This document shows positions 1-7,728 of a stretch of 64,000 nucleotides of DNA, in pieces. Numbering within the stretch: the first letter of the stretch is position 1; each line of letters begins with the position of its first letter. The stretch covers positions 62,001 to 126,000 of the forward strand of contig NZ_FNKZ01000002.1 in assembly GCF_900104255.1 (NCBI RefSeq), written 5' to 3'. The position numbers and the translations under genes were made by a program. The stretch comes from Pseudoxanthomonas sp. CF385 (lineage in GTDB: Bacteria > Pseudomonadota > Gammaproteobacteria > Xanthomonadales > Xanthomonadaceae). The notes below the pieces were generated by a model, which saw only the letters and a program-made list of their open reading frames with translations, was not told the DNA's origin and did not search any database.

Positions 1-2041
1 GCGCATTCACCGCCAGGTTGAGGATCACATTCTCCAACTGATTGGGATCGGCATGCGTCCTCCAGAGGCCGCCTGCCAGTACGGTCTCAAGCCGAACGTC
101 ACCACCGAGCGAGTGGCTCAACAGGTCCGACATCCCTGCGACGAGCTTGTTGGCGTCCAGCGACTCGGGCTGCAATGGTTGTTGGCGCGAGAAAGCGAGC
201 AGTCGCTGCGTGAGTTGTGCTGCACGCCGCGCTGCCTCCATCGCGATGTCCACGTAGCGCTTGGCGCGAGCGTCCTCGGGATCCAATCGCCCCGTCAGAA
301 GATCCAGCGGACCGATGATCGCAGCCAGCATGTTGTTGAAGTCGTGCGCGATACCGCCGGTTAACTGTCCCACCGCTTCCATCTTCTGGCTCTGCCGCAG
401 CGCATCCTCCACGCGTATGCGCTCGGCGACCTCTTCGGCGACCCGGCTTTCGAGGCGCTCGTTGAGCTCCCTGAGCTGCGTTTCGGCCGCCTTCCGCGCC
501 GTAACATCGATCGCAACGCCGACCACGCGCGTGCAGCGATCGCGTTCGAACAGACCTCGTCCCTTGGCGGCTACCCAACGTGTCACGCCGTCCTCCTTGC
601 CGACGGTCCGGTACTCCACGTCGTAGAGCGCCCGCTGCGCGGGGTCGGCCGCAGCGGCGAACGCCACGCTCGTTTTCTCCAGATCTTCCGGATGCAAGCC
701 GGCGTAAAAGTCCGCCATGGAGCAGGGAACATGCGGCGAGATGCCAAACATGGCCTTCGTCCGCGCAGGCCAGATGAGCAGGTCGTTGACCAGGTCCACG
801 TCCCAGAAGCCGATGTCGGACGCTTCCGTCGCTAACCGCAAGCGCTCCTCGCTTTCTGTCAGGGCGGCCTGGGCGGCCTTCCGTCCGGTCAGGTCGAGCA
901 TCGCGCCGATCATGCGGATCGGCTCGCCTGCCGATCCACGCAGGACTGTCCCGCGGTCCAAGATATCGGCATAGGCGCCGTCGGCGCGCCGGAAACGATA
1001 CTCGGCCGACCATACGTCGCCGCCATGATCGATCACCGCGTGGATGCTGTCGCCGATCCTCTCCCGGTCATCGGGATGGATATTGTCCAACCACCATTGG
1101 GCGCTGCTTTCCAGTCGATCATGGCCGAACAACGTGGCCAGTGCCTCGTTCCAGATCACGTGACCGTCCGCCATGCGCCAATCCCAAATTGCATCGCTCG
1201 TGGCGAGTGCGGCGAGGCGGTAGCGCTCTTCGATCTCCCGATGGCTGGCTTCGACCGCTTTCCTGTCGGTTATATCCAACGATGCACCGATCAAACCGAC
1301 GATCTGTCCGTTCGCATCCCGGAGCGGTGCCTTTGTCGACAGCCAGAAGGCACGCTTCCCATTCGGATAGTTCACTTCCTCTTCCAACTGCTCCATCTGG
1401 CCTGACGCCATGATGCGTGCGTCGGCGGCCATGACGGCCGCAGCCTGTATCTGGTTGTCGAGCAATTCGGCATCCGTGCGTCCTAGGTACTCCTCCGGCG
1501 GCCTGCCGATCAGGTTCGTCGTACCGCGATTGCCGATCAGCAGTCGACCCTGCCGGTCCTTGGCGTACACGACACCTGGCACCGCTTCCACGAACGTATT
1601 GAGCAGGCCTTCCGCCCGATCCCGAGCCTCTTCGACGCGCCGCCTTTCACTGATGTCGATCAGCACGCCAGGGAAGCTTATGGCTGCGCCGCTCGCATCC
1701 AGATTGACCCACCCGCGCGCTTCGACCCAACGCCACGCGTCATCTCCATGCCGGGTCCTGTACTGATGAACGTACTGTCCTCCGCGCGATATCGCGTCTT
1801 GGATGGCGGCATCTAGGCTGGTTTGATCCTCCGGATGAACGGACCGGATCAGGTCCTGAAGCGTCCGGCGTCCACCGCTCGGGTCCAGACCAAAAGCCCG
1901 CTCCAGCGCCGGATCCACCGTGACGGCATCGGCCTTCACATCCCAGAACCATGTTCCGATGATGGCACCCGCCGCCAACGCCACACGGACGCGTTCGCCA
2001 TCCAGCGCATCTAGAGGCAGGTACGTAGATGATTGCGGCAT
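1..2041 (-). CDS. Multi-PAS sensor histidine kinase, 3' end cut by window edge
   Basis: Continuous minus-strand reading frame from an ATG at 2041 with GAGGG upstream; about 680 codons are visible. Four PAS/PAC-type modules follow one another (roughly residues 15-125, 135-255, 255-385, 385-510), each ending in the characteristic D-[IV/L]-[ST/D] linker before a short coiled coil. A HisKA segment follows, with the phospho-acceptor motif AHDFNN (His near residue 566), and then the first part of the ATPase N-box, where the window ends. Such PAS-rich kinases phosphorylate a receiver that is often fused at the C-terminus, and that part cannot be seen here. No obvious transmembrane segment is visible, so it is probably cytosolic and senses an internal ligand, light or redox state. 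Family certain, signal unknown. Confidence 0.9.
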   Translation of the reverse strand, partial: MPQSSTYLPLDALDGERVRVALAAGAIIGTWFWDVKADAVTVDPALERAFGLDPSGGRRTLQDLIRSVHPEDQTSLDAAIQDAISRGGQYVHQYRTRHGDDAWRWVEARGWVNLDASGAAISFPGVLIDISERRRVEEARDRAEGLLNTFVEAVPGVVYAKDRQGRLLIGNRGTTNLIGRPPEEYLGRTDAELLDNQIQAAAVMAADARIMASGQMEQLEEEVNYPNGKRAFWLSTKAPLRDANGQIVGLIGASLDITDRKAVEASHREIEERYRLAALATSDAIWDWRMADGHVIWNEALATLFGHDRLESSAQWWLDNIHPDDRERIGDSIHAVIDHGGDVWSAEYRFRRADGAYADILDRGTVLRGSAGEPIRMIGAMLDLTGRKAAQAALTESEERLRLATEASDIGFWDVDLVNDLLIWPARTKAMFGISPHVPCSMADFYAGLHPEDLEKTSVAFAAAADPAQRALYDVEYRTVGKEDGVTRWVAAKGRGLFERDRCTRVVGVAIDVTARKAAETQLRELNERLESRVAEEVAERIRVEDALRQSQKMEAVGQLTGGIAHDFNNMLAAIIGPLDLLTGRLDPEDARAKRYVDIAMEAARRAAQLTQRLLAFSRQQPLQPESLDANKLVAGMSDLLSHSLGGDVRLETVLAGGLWRTHADPNQLENVILNLAVNA

Positions 2042-2500
2042 CGGACTGTCCCTCGGGACGAAACGGCACATTGACGAATCAACCGGGGACGGCCGCCAAG
2101 CCGCCCACATCCTCGTCCAGTCTAGCTAATCTGGTCGCGCGGGTGTGCATGGGACTGAGCGTAGATCCAAGGCGAAGCTCATGGGCATCCTCGCCATGAC
2201 GCCCGCCTTCCTGTACATCCCTGCAGCCTGGTACGCCACGTTCATGGACAGCGCGACGCACCACCCTGCAAGCCTCCTCAATGGCGCGAATCTCCCGATG
2301 TCCACTTCGGGTCGGAAGCGCACAAGCGCTCCTGGTCGCAGCCTGTCGAGATGCGCTACCGGGCAGCGGCTCCAAGTGAAGTTAACGAACATCGGGGCAT
2401 TGCAGCGGTAGATACCGCGCTCATCCCCATAGGGAAATGCCCCCGCCACACGTCTACCGTGATGGATGGGCGCTATTCGCGGCCCGTGCACCGACGGACG
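2042..2500. other. Ambiguous, mostly noncoding 0.46-kb stretch
   Basis: No convincing gene. Short open frames exist on both strands. The best is a minus-strand frame 2126-2392 of 88 codons with no ribosome binding site. Base composition is a little less GC-rich than the neighbouring genes. It could hold the promoter of the kinase at 2041 or the remains of a decayed gene. Confidence 0.4.
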
Positions 2501-2950
2501 ATGATCAAAGACCACCCGAACCCATACCTCCAGGCTTCGCTCCGCGAGCTGTCCGCCTCCCTTGAACGGTGTGCAGGCCAACTGCAGACGACGAAGGGGA
2601 CCGAAGAGCGCCAGGATATGGCGCACCTGCTCCTCGCCGCCGCCAAGCGCCTCGCCCCCAAGGACAAGCGCCAGGGAGAGCCGATCAGTCGCGTACGCGC
2701 GGGAGCGGAGGTCCTGCCAGCGTTCTGGCCGCACTACGAACTCGAGAAGCGCGCGATGCGCTGGCACCTGTTCCACCAAGCCGCCGAGGCCGTCGGCCTC
2801 ACCCCTGCGGATCTCGATGAGTACCTCGCACTGACGGGGCGGCCCCTGATGGATCGCGTGCTGGAAAGCGAGGAAGGCTACCGCGAGGCCCTGGATTGGA
2901 TGGAAGAAACCCGTCGGGTGGGTGACCGGGCTTCCCGCCGCGTCGAGTAG
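2501..2950 (+). CDS. Hypothetical protein
   Basis: 149-residue protein of no recognised family. It is charged and mainly helical in appearance: a Leu/Arg-rich N-terminal half (LRELSASLERC), a middle segment with a Trp-containing patch (AFWPHYELEKRAMRW), and a C-terminal half that reads like a small helical domain (TPADLDEYLALTGRP). The first ATG followed by protein-like sequence was chosen; an in-frame ATG at 2462 would add 13 residues, and neither has a strong ribosome binding site. The opposite strand is also open across this interval, which lowers certainty. No neighbour suggests a function. Confidence 0.5.
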   Translation: MIKDHPNPYLQASLRELSASLERCAGQLQTTKGTEERQDMAHLLLAAAKRLAPKDKRQGEPISRVRAGAEVLPAFWPHYELEKRAMRWHLFHQAAEAVGLTPADLDEYLALTGRPLMDRVLESEEGYREALDWMEETRRVGDRASRRVE

Positions 2951-3032
2951 AACCACAGGCAACATCGCGCGCCTGCACGTGTCGGCACCTGACGATGGGT
3001 AGACCGGGCTTCGCCGTTGGAAGCCGCTTCGC

Positions 3033-3836
3033 TCAATCCATCCTGCGTGCGTCCGCCGTTCGCTCGCCCACCCACACCTGCATCTCCAACGTCTGCAGCC
3101 AGCCGTGAGGGGTCAGGAACGCCACGTCGGCCGCATCTCGCCCGTAGGCGACCACGATCCGGCCACCGCGGGGCGCGGACTGCGTCGGGTCGAACGTGTA
3201 CCAGCGGCCGTCCAGATACGCCTCGAACCAGGCATGCAGATCCATGGGTTCCAGCCCGTACAGGTAGCCGACCACCATCCGGGCAGGAATGCGCAGACTC
3301 CTGCACAGCGTGATGCCGACATGGGCGTAATCGCGGCAGACGCCGGCCCCTGCGGCCAGGGTGCCGAGCGCGTCCGTCGTGGCGTCGCTCACACCGTACC
3401 GGTACTCGATATGGGCGCGGATCCATTCCACGATGGCGCCGACCTGGCCATTGCGGGGATCCGCCGCATCCACGATGGCCTGCGCCTGCTCGAACGCACG
3501 GTCGCTTGGGCAGTAGCGGCTCGGCAGCAGGTACTGCAGCGTGTGATCGGGCAGGAGCGCAGCCGGCGCGGGCGCGACCCAGGGCGCGACCGCAATATCG
3601 CGCTCGGTTTCCACCTCGAGCTCGGCCCGGATCCGCATGCGCCCACGCGGCACCACGAAACGCTGGCACAGGTTGCCGAACACATCGACGTATTCGGTCG
3701 GGCGGACATGGGGCTCGAAGGCATAGGTTTCGCTGATCAGCCACTGCGCCTCGCCACTGCGCGGCCGCAGCATGGCCACCACCGCACAGTCCTCGGTCGA
3801 CTCGACCGTCAGTTCGCATCCGGCTAGCAGATGCAT
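3033..3836 (-). CDS. Transglutaminase-like family protein
   Basis: 267-residue cytosolic protein with the bacterial transglutaminase-like architecture: an N-terminal beta-rich domain (about 1-90) and a papain-like core. The catalytic triad is visible as Cys167 in GAGVCRDYAH, His201 in DLHAWFEAY and Asp216 in YTFDP. Families of this type are thought to act as proteases or amide-processing enzymes rather than true cross-linkers; the substrate is not predictable here. The start at MHLLAG is preferred because homologous N-termini begin just before the beta domain; a start 28 codons upstream is possible. It stands alone, 160 bp from tspO on the same strand. Confidence 0.85.
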   Translation of the reverse strand: MHLLAGCELTVESTEDCAVVAMLRPRSGEAQWLISETYAFEPHVRPTEYVDVFGNLCQRFVVPRGRMRIRAELEVETERDIAVAPWVAPAPAALLPDHTLQYLLPSRYCPSDRAFEQAQAIVDAADPRNGQVGAIVEWIRAHIEYRYGVSDATTDALGTLAAGAGVCRDYAHVGITLCRSLRIPARMVVGYLYGLEPMDLHAWFEAYLDGRWYTFDPTQSAPRGGRIVVAYGRDAADVAFLTPHGWLQTLEMQVWVGERTADARRMD

Positions 3837-3995
3837 GTTCGAGCCGAGGAAAGAAGGAGAGTCATGGGGCGAGCGCGGTCCGTTCGAGGCTCGACGGAAT
3901 GTCGTCACGCATCCTCTCACACCCCGCGCGCGTGTCGCGTGAGAAGCCTACGAAGTGCCGCAAGGCAGCGAGGCCGCCGGTTCGCGGGCACTTCC

Positions 3996-4487
3996 TCAGT
4001 ACCCCAGCAGGTGGGGATTGCCACGCCACGCGACATAGTTGAGCGCCAGCGCAAAACCGACCCAGCAGAGGTAAGGCAGCAAAAGCGCGCCGGCGGCCAC
4101 CCGCACCCGCCAGAAGATCACCAGGGTCGCGAGGATCAGCACCCAGAGCAATGCGATATCGACGAAGGCCATGCCGCCCTGACGCCAGGCGAAGAACAGC
4201 CAGCTCCACAGCGCATTGACGACCAGCTGGGCGAGGAACAGGAGCAGCGGGCGGCGCTGCCGCGCCCAGCCTCCCTCGCGCCACACCAGCCAGGCAGCGA
4301 CCGCCATCATCCCGTAGAGCAAGGTCCAGACCGGCCCGAACACCTGCGCAGGAGGTGCCCAGCTCGGCAGCGCGAGAGAACCATAGAAGGAGGCGGCAGC
4401 GATGGACGCCCGTGCGCCGATGCCGGCCACGGCATAGCAGGCCAGTAGCCATCCCACCAAGCCAATCAGTTGTCGGGTTCGCGTCAT
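3996..4487 (-). CDS. tspO: TspO/MBR family membrane protein
   Basis: 163 residues with five hydrophobic segments, the size and topology of bacterial TspO (tryptophan-rich sensory protein). Family signatures are visible: PSWAPP at 41-46, FGPVWTLLYG at 50-59, the N-x-x-W-S-W-L-F-F helix around 91-99, and PYLCWVGFALALN at 138-150. TspO binds porphyrins and is implicated in tetrapyrrole handling and stress regulation in the cell membrane. The ATG at 4487 is chosen because GGAG lies seven bases upstream. No haem-synthesis gene is adjacent. Confidence 0.93.
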   Translation of the reverse strand: MTRTRQLIGLVGWLLACYAVAGIGARASIAAASFYGSLALPSWAPPAQVFGPVWTLLYGMMAVAAWLVWREGGWARQRRPLLLFLAQLVVNALWSWLFFAWRQGGMAFVDIALLWVLILATLVIFWRVRVAAGALLLPYLCWVGFALALNYVAWRGNPHLLGY

Positions 4488-4860
4488 GAGGTGCTCCATC
4501 GTCGGGTGGGAACAGGACGTGCAGGCAGACACAGGACCGTCATCGTGCCGCACCGATGTCGTCGCTCAATGAATGCCCGCTCCCCGTTTACTTTCACCGT
4601 CGCCGGCTGCACACACGCGTGTTTGCGCACACCCGCGACGTTCTTCTCGCATACGGTCTGCGCGCAGCACTGGATGCACGCGCGCCTTCCGCCTGCGATA
4701 GCCGACAAGCGGCGATGGCGCATACAGCGAAGTCGATACCTCGTGAAGGCTTTTGAAAGCTCGCTTACGTAATGACGTGCGGTGAATCCAAGCGCGCATG
4801 CGTCCGCGTAGACGTTGCGCCTACCGTCGGTAGGCATGACCACTTTCTTGGGAGAGGCAC
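4488..4860. other. Intergenic region between tspO and outer-membrane protein gene
   Basis: About 370 bp between divergently transcribed genes with no protein-like open frame. The only clear structure is the 17-bp palindrome next to the downstream gene, listed separately. Promoters for tspO and for the barrel gene presumably lie here, but no strong -35/-10 pair stands out. Confidence 0.5.
4819..4835. promoter_or_regulatory. Perfect 17-bp palindrome upstream of barrel gene
   Basis: GCCTACC-GTC-GGTAGGC: seven-base arms with a three-base centre, ending 25 bp before the ATG at 4861 and just upstream of its GGGAGAGG ribosome binding site. It could be a repressor operator or a small hairpin in the 5' leader. 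No regulator gene is adjacent, so which of the two is undecided. Confidence 0.45.
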
Positions 4861-5643
4861 ATGCGCATCAATGTCTTGGCCGCCTTGCTACTCGCGGCCG
4901 CAGGTCCTGCTTACGCCGCTGGACCCGAGCAAGGAAAGTTCTCGATGTCCGTCTTCGGAGGCGTCGACATGCCCATCAGCGGCGATGTCCACTCCGGCGC
5001 CGTGGCGCCCGTTCCCGATCTCGGGCCGTTGAATCCGGACTTGGCGGGCGTCAGCGCGGAGTTGCGGATTCGCTCCCGCAGCCACGACCAGATCTACGGC
5101 ACAGCCAGGTCGTTGGGCCTGGAAGTGGGCTATGGACTGAGCGAGCGGAGCGAAGTATTCCTTCAGGCCAGGGAGACCAGCACCGACGATGGCCGCGTGC
5201 GCGTCGGTGCCGCCTACGTGCCGGCGCTCGATACCGAGCTCGACGTCTTCGGCACGTTCTCGGACTACGACGCGTACACGTGGGAGGTGGGTTACCGGCG
5301 TTTCTTTCGCGATGGCGGCCGGGTCAGGCCGTTTTTCGCGGCGCGACTGGGTGCGACCGAAACCGATGTCATCCGGGCCACCTTCGAGATTCCCGACGCC
5401 GCGATCACGATCCCGGATGCGCCGTTCTACGAGAAGGCCTGGGCGCTGAGCGGCGGGCTCGAGGCCGGCGCGCAGATCACGTTCACCGAGCGCTTCAGCA
5501 TGACACTCGCCGCAGGGGTGAACTACATCGACGATCTTTCCGACGACGATTCCGCGATCGCCGGGCTTGGCCTGGCGGCCATCAACGATACCGGCAGCCG
5601 TGTCTCGATACCGATGTCCATCACCGGCCGCTGGGACTTCTGA
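4861..5643 (+). CDS. Outer-membrane beta-barrel protein
   Basis: 260 residues with a standard signal peptide (MRINVLAALLLAAAGPAYA) and a mature part made of alternating polar/hydrophobic strands with acidic turns, ending in ...GRWDF. The C-terminal aromatic residue is the usual BAM-recognition signature of outer-membrane barrels. Strands such as GLEVGYGL, EVFLQAR and RVRVGAAYV are easy to pick out; about ten to twelve can be counted, suggesting a small barrel of the OmpA/OmpW-like class. The start is fixed by GGGAGAGG 8 bases upstream. The gene stands alone behind the palindrome at 4819. Ligand and function are not predictable. Confidence 0.8.
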   Translation: MRINVLAALLLAAAGPAYAAGPEQGKFSMSVFGGVDMPISGDVHSGAVAPVPDLGPLNPDLAGVSAELRIRSRSHDQIYGTARSLGLEVGYGLSERSEVFLQARETSTDDGRVRVGAAYVPALDTELDVFGTFSDYDAYTWEVGYRRFFRDGGRVRPFFAARLGATETDVIRATFEIPDAAITIPDAPFYEKAWALSGGLEAGAQITFTERFSMTLAAGVNYIDDLSDDDSAIAGLGLAAINDTGSRVSIPMSITGRWDF

Positions 5644-5727
5644 GAGCGTCCACCGGCGGGCGCGGCAACGTGCCCGCCGCCCCGCCAGATGTCGGCGGCA
5701 CCCGCACGCGGACCGGATGCCGCGCAC

Positions 5728-5752
5728 AAAAAAGGAGGCGCGCTGCGCCTCC
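5728..5752 (-). terminator. Hairpin with adjoining A/T tract
   Basis: GGAGGCGC-GCT-GCGCCTCC preceded on the + strand by six A. Read on the minus strand it is a perfect eight-base-pair stem followed by TTTTTT, a textbook intrinsic terminator. On the + strand it is still a strong stem 90 bp after the barrel gene, so it may work for that gene with weaker efficiency. No minus-strand gene ends here; it may stop transcription entering from the arr side. Confidence 0.6.
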
Positions 5753-5848
5753 CACCCTCAATGTATATACCGGTCGGGGGCTTGCGGCAAGGCCCGGTGC
5801 GGGCTTCAGTATCGCCGGCCTGTCGATACGGCAGGCCACGAGAGCGTC

Positions 5849-6256
5849 ATGTCCATGCGCGATACCGAGATCTACTACCACGGCACAAAGGCCAGGCTGG
5901 CGCCCGGCGACCTGATCGCTGCGGGCTACACCTCCAACTTCGGCACGCGCCGCATCGCGAAGTACGTCTACCTGACCGCGATGCTGGAGGCCGCCACATG
6001 GGGCGCGGAGCTTGCCGTCGGGGAAGGCCGGGGACACCTCTACATCGTCGAGCCGACCGGCCCGTTCGAGGACGACCCCAATCTCACCAACCAGCGCTTT
6101 CCCGGCAATCCCACCCGCTCGTACCGCACGCGCGAGCCGCTGCGCGTGGTCGCCGAAGTGAACGGCTGGATAGGCCACACGCCCGAACAACTCGCCGCCA
6201 TGCGCGATCGCCTGGCCGAACTGGATCGGCAAGGCGTGGAGGCCATCGAGGATTGA
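5849..6256 (+). CDS. arr: Arr-type NAD+--rifampin ADP-ribosyltransferase
   Basis: 135 residues, the normal length of Arr enzymes, which inactivate rifamycins by ADP-ribosylation of the C23 hydroxyl in the cytosol. The family core is essentially intact: YYHGTKA (9-15), the long conserved stretch IVEPTGPFEDDPNLTN (66-81) and RFPGNPTRSYR (83-93). His11, Tyr41 and Asp76 match the catalytic His19, Tyr49 and Asp84 of mycobacterial Arr with a constant offset of eight. The first of two close ATGs is used; the ribosome binding site is weak. It sits alone between housekeeping genes with no integron, transposase or att site, so it looks like an intrinsic chromosomal copy. Confidence 0.93.
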   Translation: MSMRDTEIYYHGTKARLAPGDLIAAGYTSNFGTRRIAKYVYLTAMLEAATWGAELAVGEGRGHLYIVEPTGPFEDDPNLTNQRFPGNPTRSYRTREPLRVVAEVNGWIGHTPEQLAAMRDRLAELDRQGVEAIED

Positions 6257-6406
6257 CGTGCGATCGCCTGCGAATCACGCAGGCGCGGGGCGAGAACCCG
6301 GGGCAGCGTCGCTACTCATGGAGAGCGCGGCCTGCCCCTGCCCTGGCGACATCGTCCCACCCGCAATGCGGTTCGCTGTGCCGACGCGCACAGGCGGACG
6401 CGCCTT

Positions 6407-7219
6407 TCAGCGACGGCGTACGCGCTTCCCGTCGTTGCTTGCGGTATCCGCGCGACTTTGCGCGAACTCCGGGAACGTCTCCGCGAGCGAGTCCTTGTCC
6501 GGGAGGATGTAGAACACCCCGCCCTTCTCGAAGGTGGTCTGCATGATCCGCTCGTAGAACCCGGGCGAAACGTTGATGCAACCATGGGTGATGCGGTTGT
6601 CGTCGGGCGTTGCCGAGGCCAGGCGCTCGACGCGCTTCTCGGCCGGCACGCCGGTGGCGGTCGGGTGGATGGAGACCGCGGACTCGTAGTCCACCCACAG
6701 CACGCGCCCGGCGTCGATGGACGGGCCGAAGCCGCCCACGAAACGACCCGCAGGCGTCGTGCGATCACGACCGGGAATTTCGCGAAGCGCGAGACCCGCG
6801 ACGCCCGGCGCCGTGTGATCGCCGACCGCCGAGCCGAACAGCCCGGGCGCTGCGCCGCGGAGCTTGCCGTCACCGCCGAACACCAGAATCTGGGCAGCGG
6901 CCTTGTCGATGATCGCGAAGGGATACCCCTGGCTGTCCTTGCTTGCGACGATCCAGCCCGCAAGCTCGATCACCGTATCGGAGACTTCCTGGCCGGGCGG
7001 AAGCTGGTCAGGGCTGTTTTCCGCTTGCGCGGCAGCCTTCTCTTCAGCGGTCTTCTCGTCAGCGGACTTCTCTGCGCTGACCTTCTCTTCGCCGGCCTTC
7101 TTGGCACCGGCCTTCGCGGCACTGGCGCCGAAACTCGCCAACGCCAGCGTCATGATCAGCGCGCTGCCAGCGGTCCGGATCGCGGAATGGATGCAGGTAC
7201 GGATGACGCGATTCCTCAA
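6407..7219 (-). CDS. Exported L,D-transpeptidase (YkuD superfamily)
   Basis: About 270 residues. A hydrophobic export signal is followed by a Lys/Glu/Ala-rich linker (roughly residues 37-66) and a YkuD-like catalytic domain that carries the signature THGCINV, with His and the nucleophilic Cys near 212-214. L,D-transpeptidases make 3-3 peptidoglycan cross-links or attach lipoproteins to the wall in the periplasm. The start is unsure: the TTG at 7219 gives the best signal peptide (basic MRNRVIR before the hydrophobic core), but the ATG at 7153 is also possible and neither has a clear ribosome binding site. It lies directly downstream of, and on the same strand as, the Lpp-like lipoprotein gene, with a terminator between them. 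Confidence 0.85.
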   Translation of the reverse strand: MRNRVIRTCIHSAIRTAGSALIMTLALASFGASAAKAGAKKAGEEKVSAEKSADEKTAEEKAAAQAENSPDQLPPGQEVSDTVIELAGWIVASKDSQGYPFAIIDKAAAQILVFGGDGKLRGAAPGLFGSAVGDHTAPGVAGLALREIPGRDRTTPAGRFVGGFGPSIDAGRVLWVDYESAVSIHPTATGVPAEKRVERLASATPDDNRITHGCINVSPGFYERIMQTTFEKGGVFYILPDKDSLAETFPEFAQSRADTASNDGKRVRRR

Positions 7220-7244
7220 AACACGGATGGGATCATGAAAGAAG

Positions 7245-7269
7245 CCCGGTGGCCGCAACGGCCACCGGG
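7245..7269 (-). terminator. Intrinsic terminator of lipoprotein gene
   Basis: On the minus strand CCCGGTGGCC-GTTGC-GGCCACCGGG, a perfect ten-base-pair stem followed by CTTCTTTC. It lies 40 bp after the lipoprotein stop codon and before the L,D-transpeptidase start, as expected for a very abundant lipoprotein mRNA. Confidence 0.8.
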
Positions 7270-7309
7270 TTCTGTTTCACACGGTTCGCAACACGTCGCG
7301 TCAGCGCGA

Positions 7310-7579
7310 TCAGCCGCGCGGCACGCGGCGCGGTGCGGCTTCGAGCTGCTGGACGCGGCGTTCGATCTGGTCGAGACGCTGATTGGCCTGCGTCGCGGAC
7401 TGATTGGCCGACTCGGCGCTCTGGGCTGCGCCCTGCACCTTGGTGTCGAGCGAATCGAGGCGCGAATTGATGCCGGCGAACTCGTCGTCGTACGTGGCGC
7501 AGCCGCTCAGCGCAACGCCCGCAACCAACGCCACACCGAGCACACGCGCCGTCTTCATGTATCGCTTCGTCGTAAACAT
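7310..7579 (-). CDS. Lpp-like outer-membrane lipoprotein
   Basis: 89 residues. The lipobox LSGC puts the lipidated Cys at residue 27. The mature part of about 60 residues has regular heptads (INSRLDSLDTKV, ANQRLDQIERRV), predicting a trimeric coiled coil like Braun's lipoprotein. The start at MFTTKR is chosen because GGAGG lies seven bases upstream; MKTAR at codon 8 is an alternative. Unlike E. coli Lpp it ends in ...RRVPRG without a terminal Lys, so the usual wall-attachment residue is missing. The neighbouring L,D-transpeptidase makes a joint envelope role likely but not proven. Confidence 0.85.
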   Translation of the reverse strand: MFTTKRYMKTARVLGVALVAGVALSGCATYDDEFAGINSRLDSLDTKVQGAAQSAESANQSATQANQRLDQIERRVQQLEAAPRRVPRG

Positions 7580-7728
7580 TCAAATCCTCCTTCGTCTGGG
7601 GAGTCGGAATATAGCGGCGTTTGCCACCGCTGCTGCAACCTGCCTTCAGGCTGGAGTGGTCTACGTGCAAGGACTGTGAAAATGGGACGCCGTTGGTCGT
7701 CTGATCGTCGTCTGAAATGCGCAATACA

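Noticed and set aside
2126..2965. 279-codon minus-strand gene
   Set aside because: No ribosome binding site or family; its left part is kept only as a possible relic, and the plus-strand frame from 2501 reads better.
4556..4756. Small plus-strand gene before the barrel gene
   Set aside because: No ribosome binding site, poor codon use and no plausible product.
5728..6400. Gene cassette or integron around arr
   Set aside because: No attC-like site, integrase or partial insertion sequence was found; the hairpin at 5734 is an ordinary terminator-type stem.
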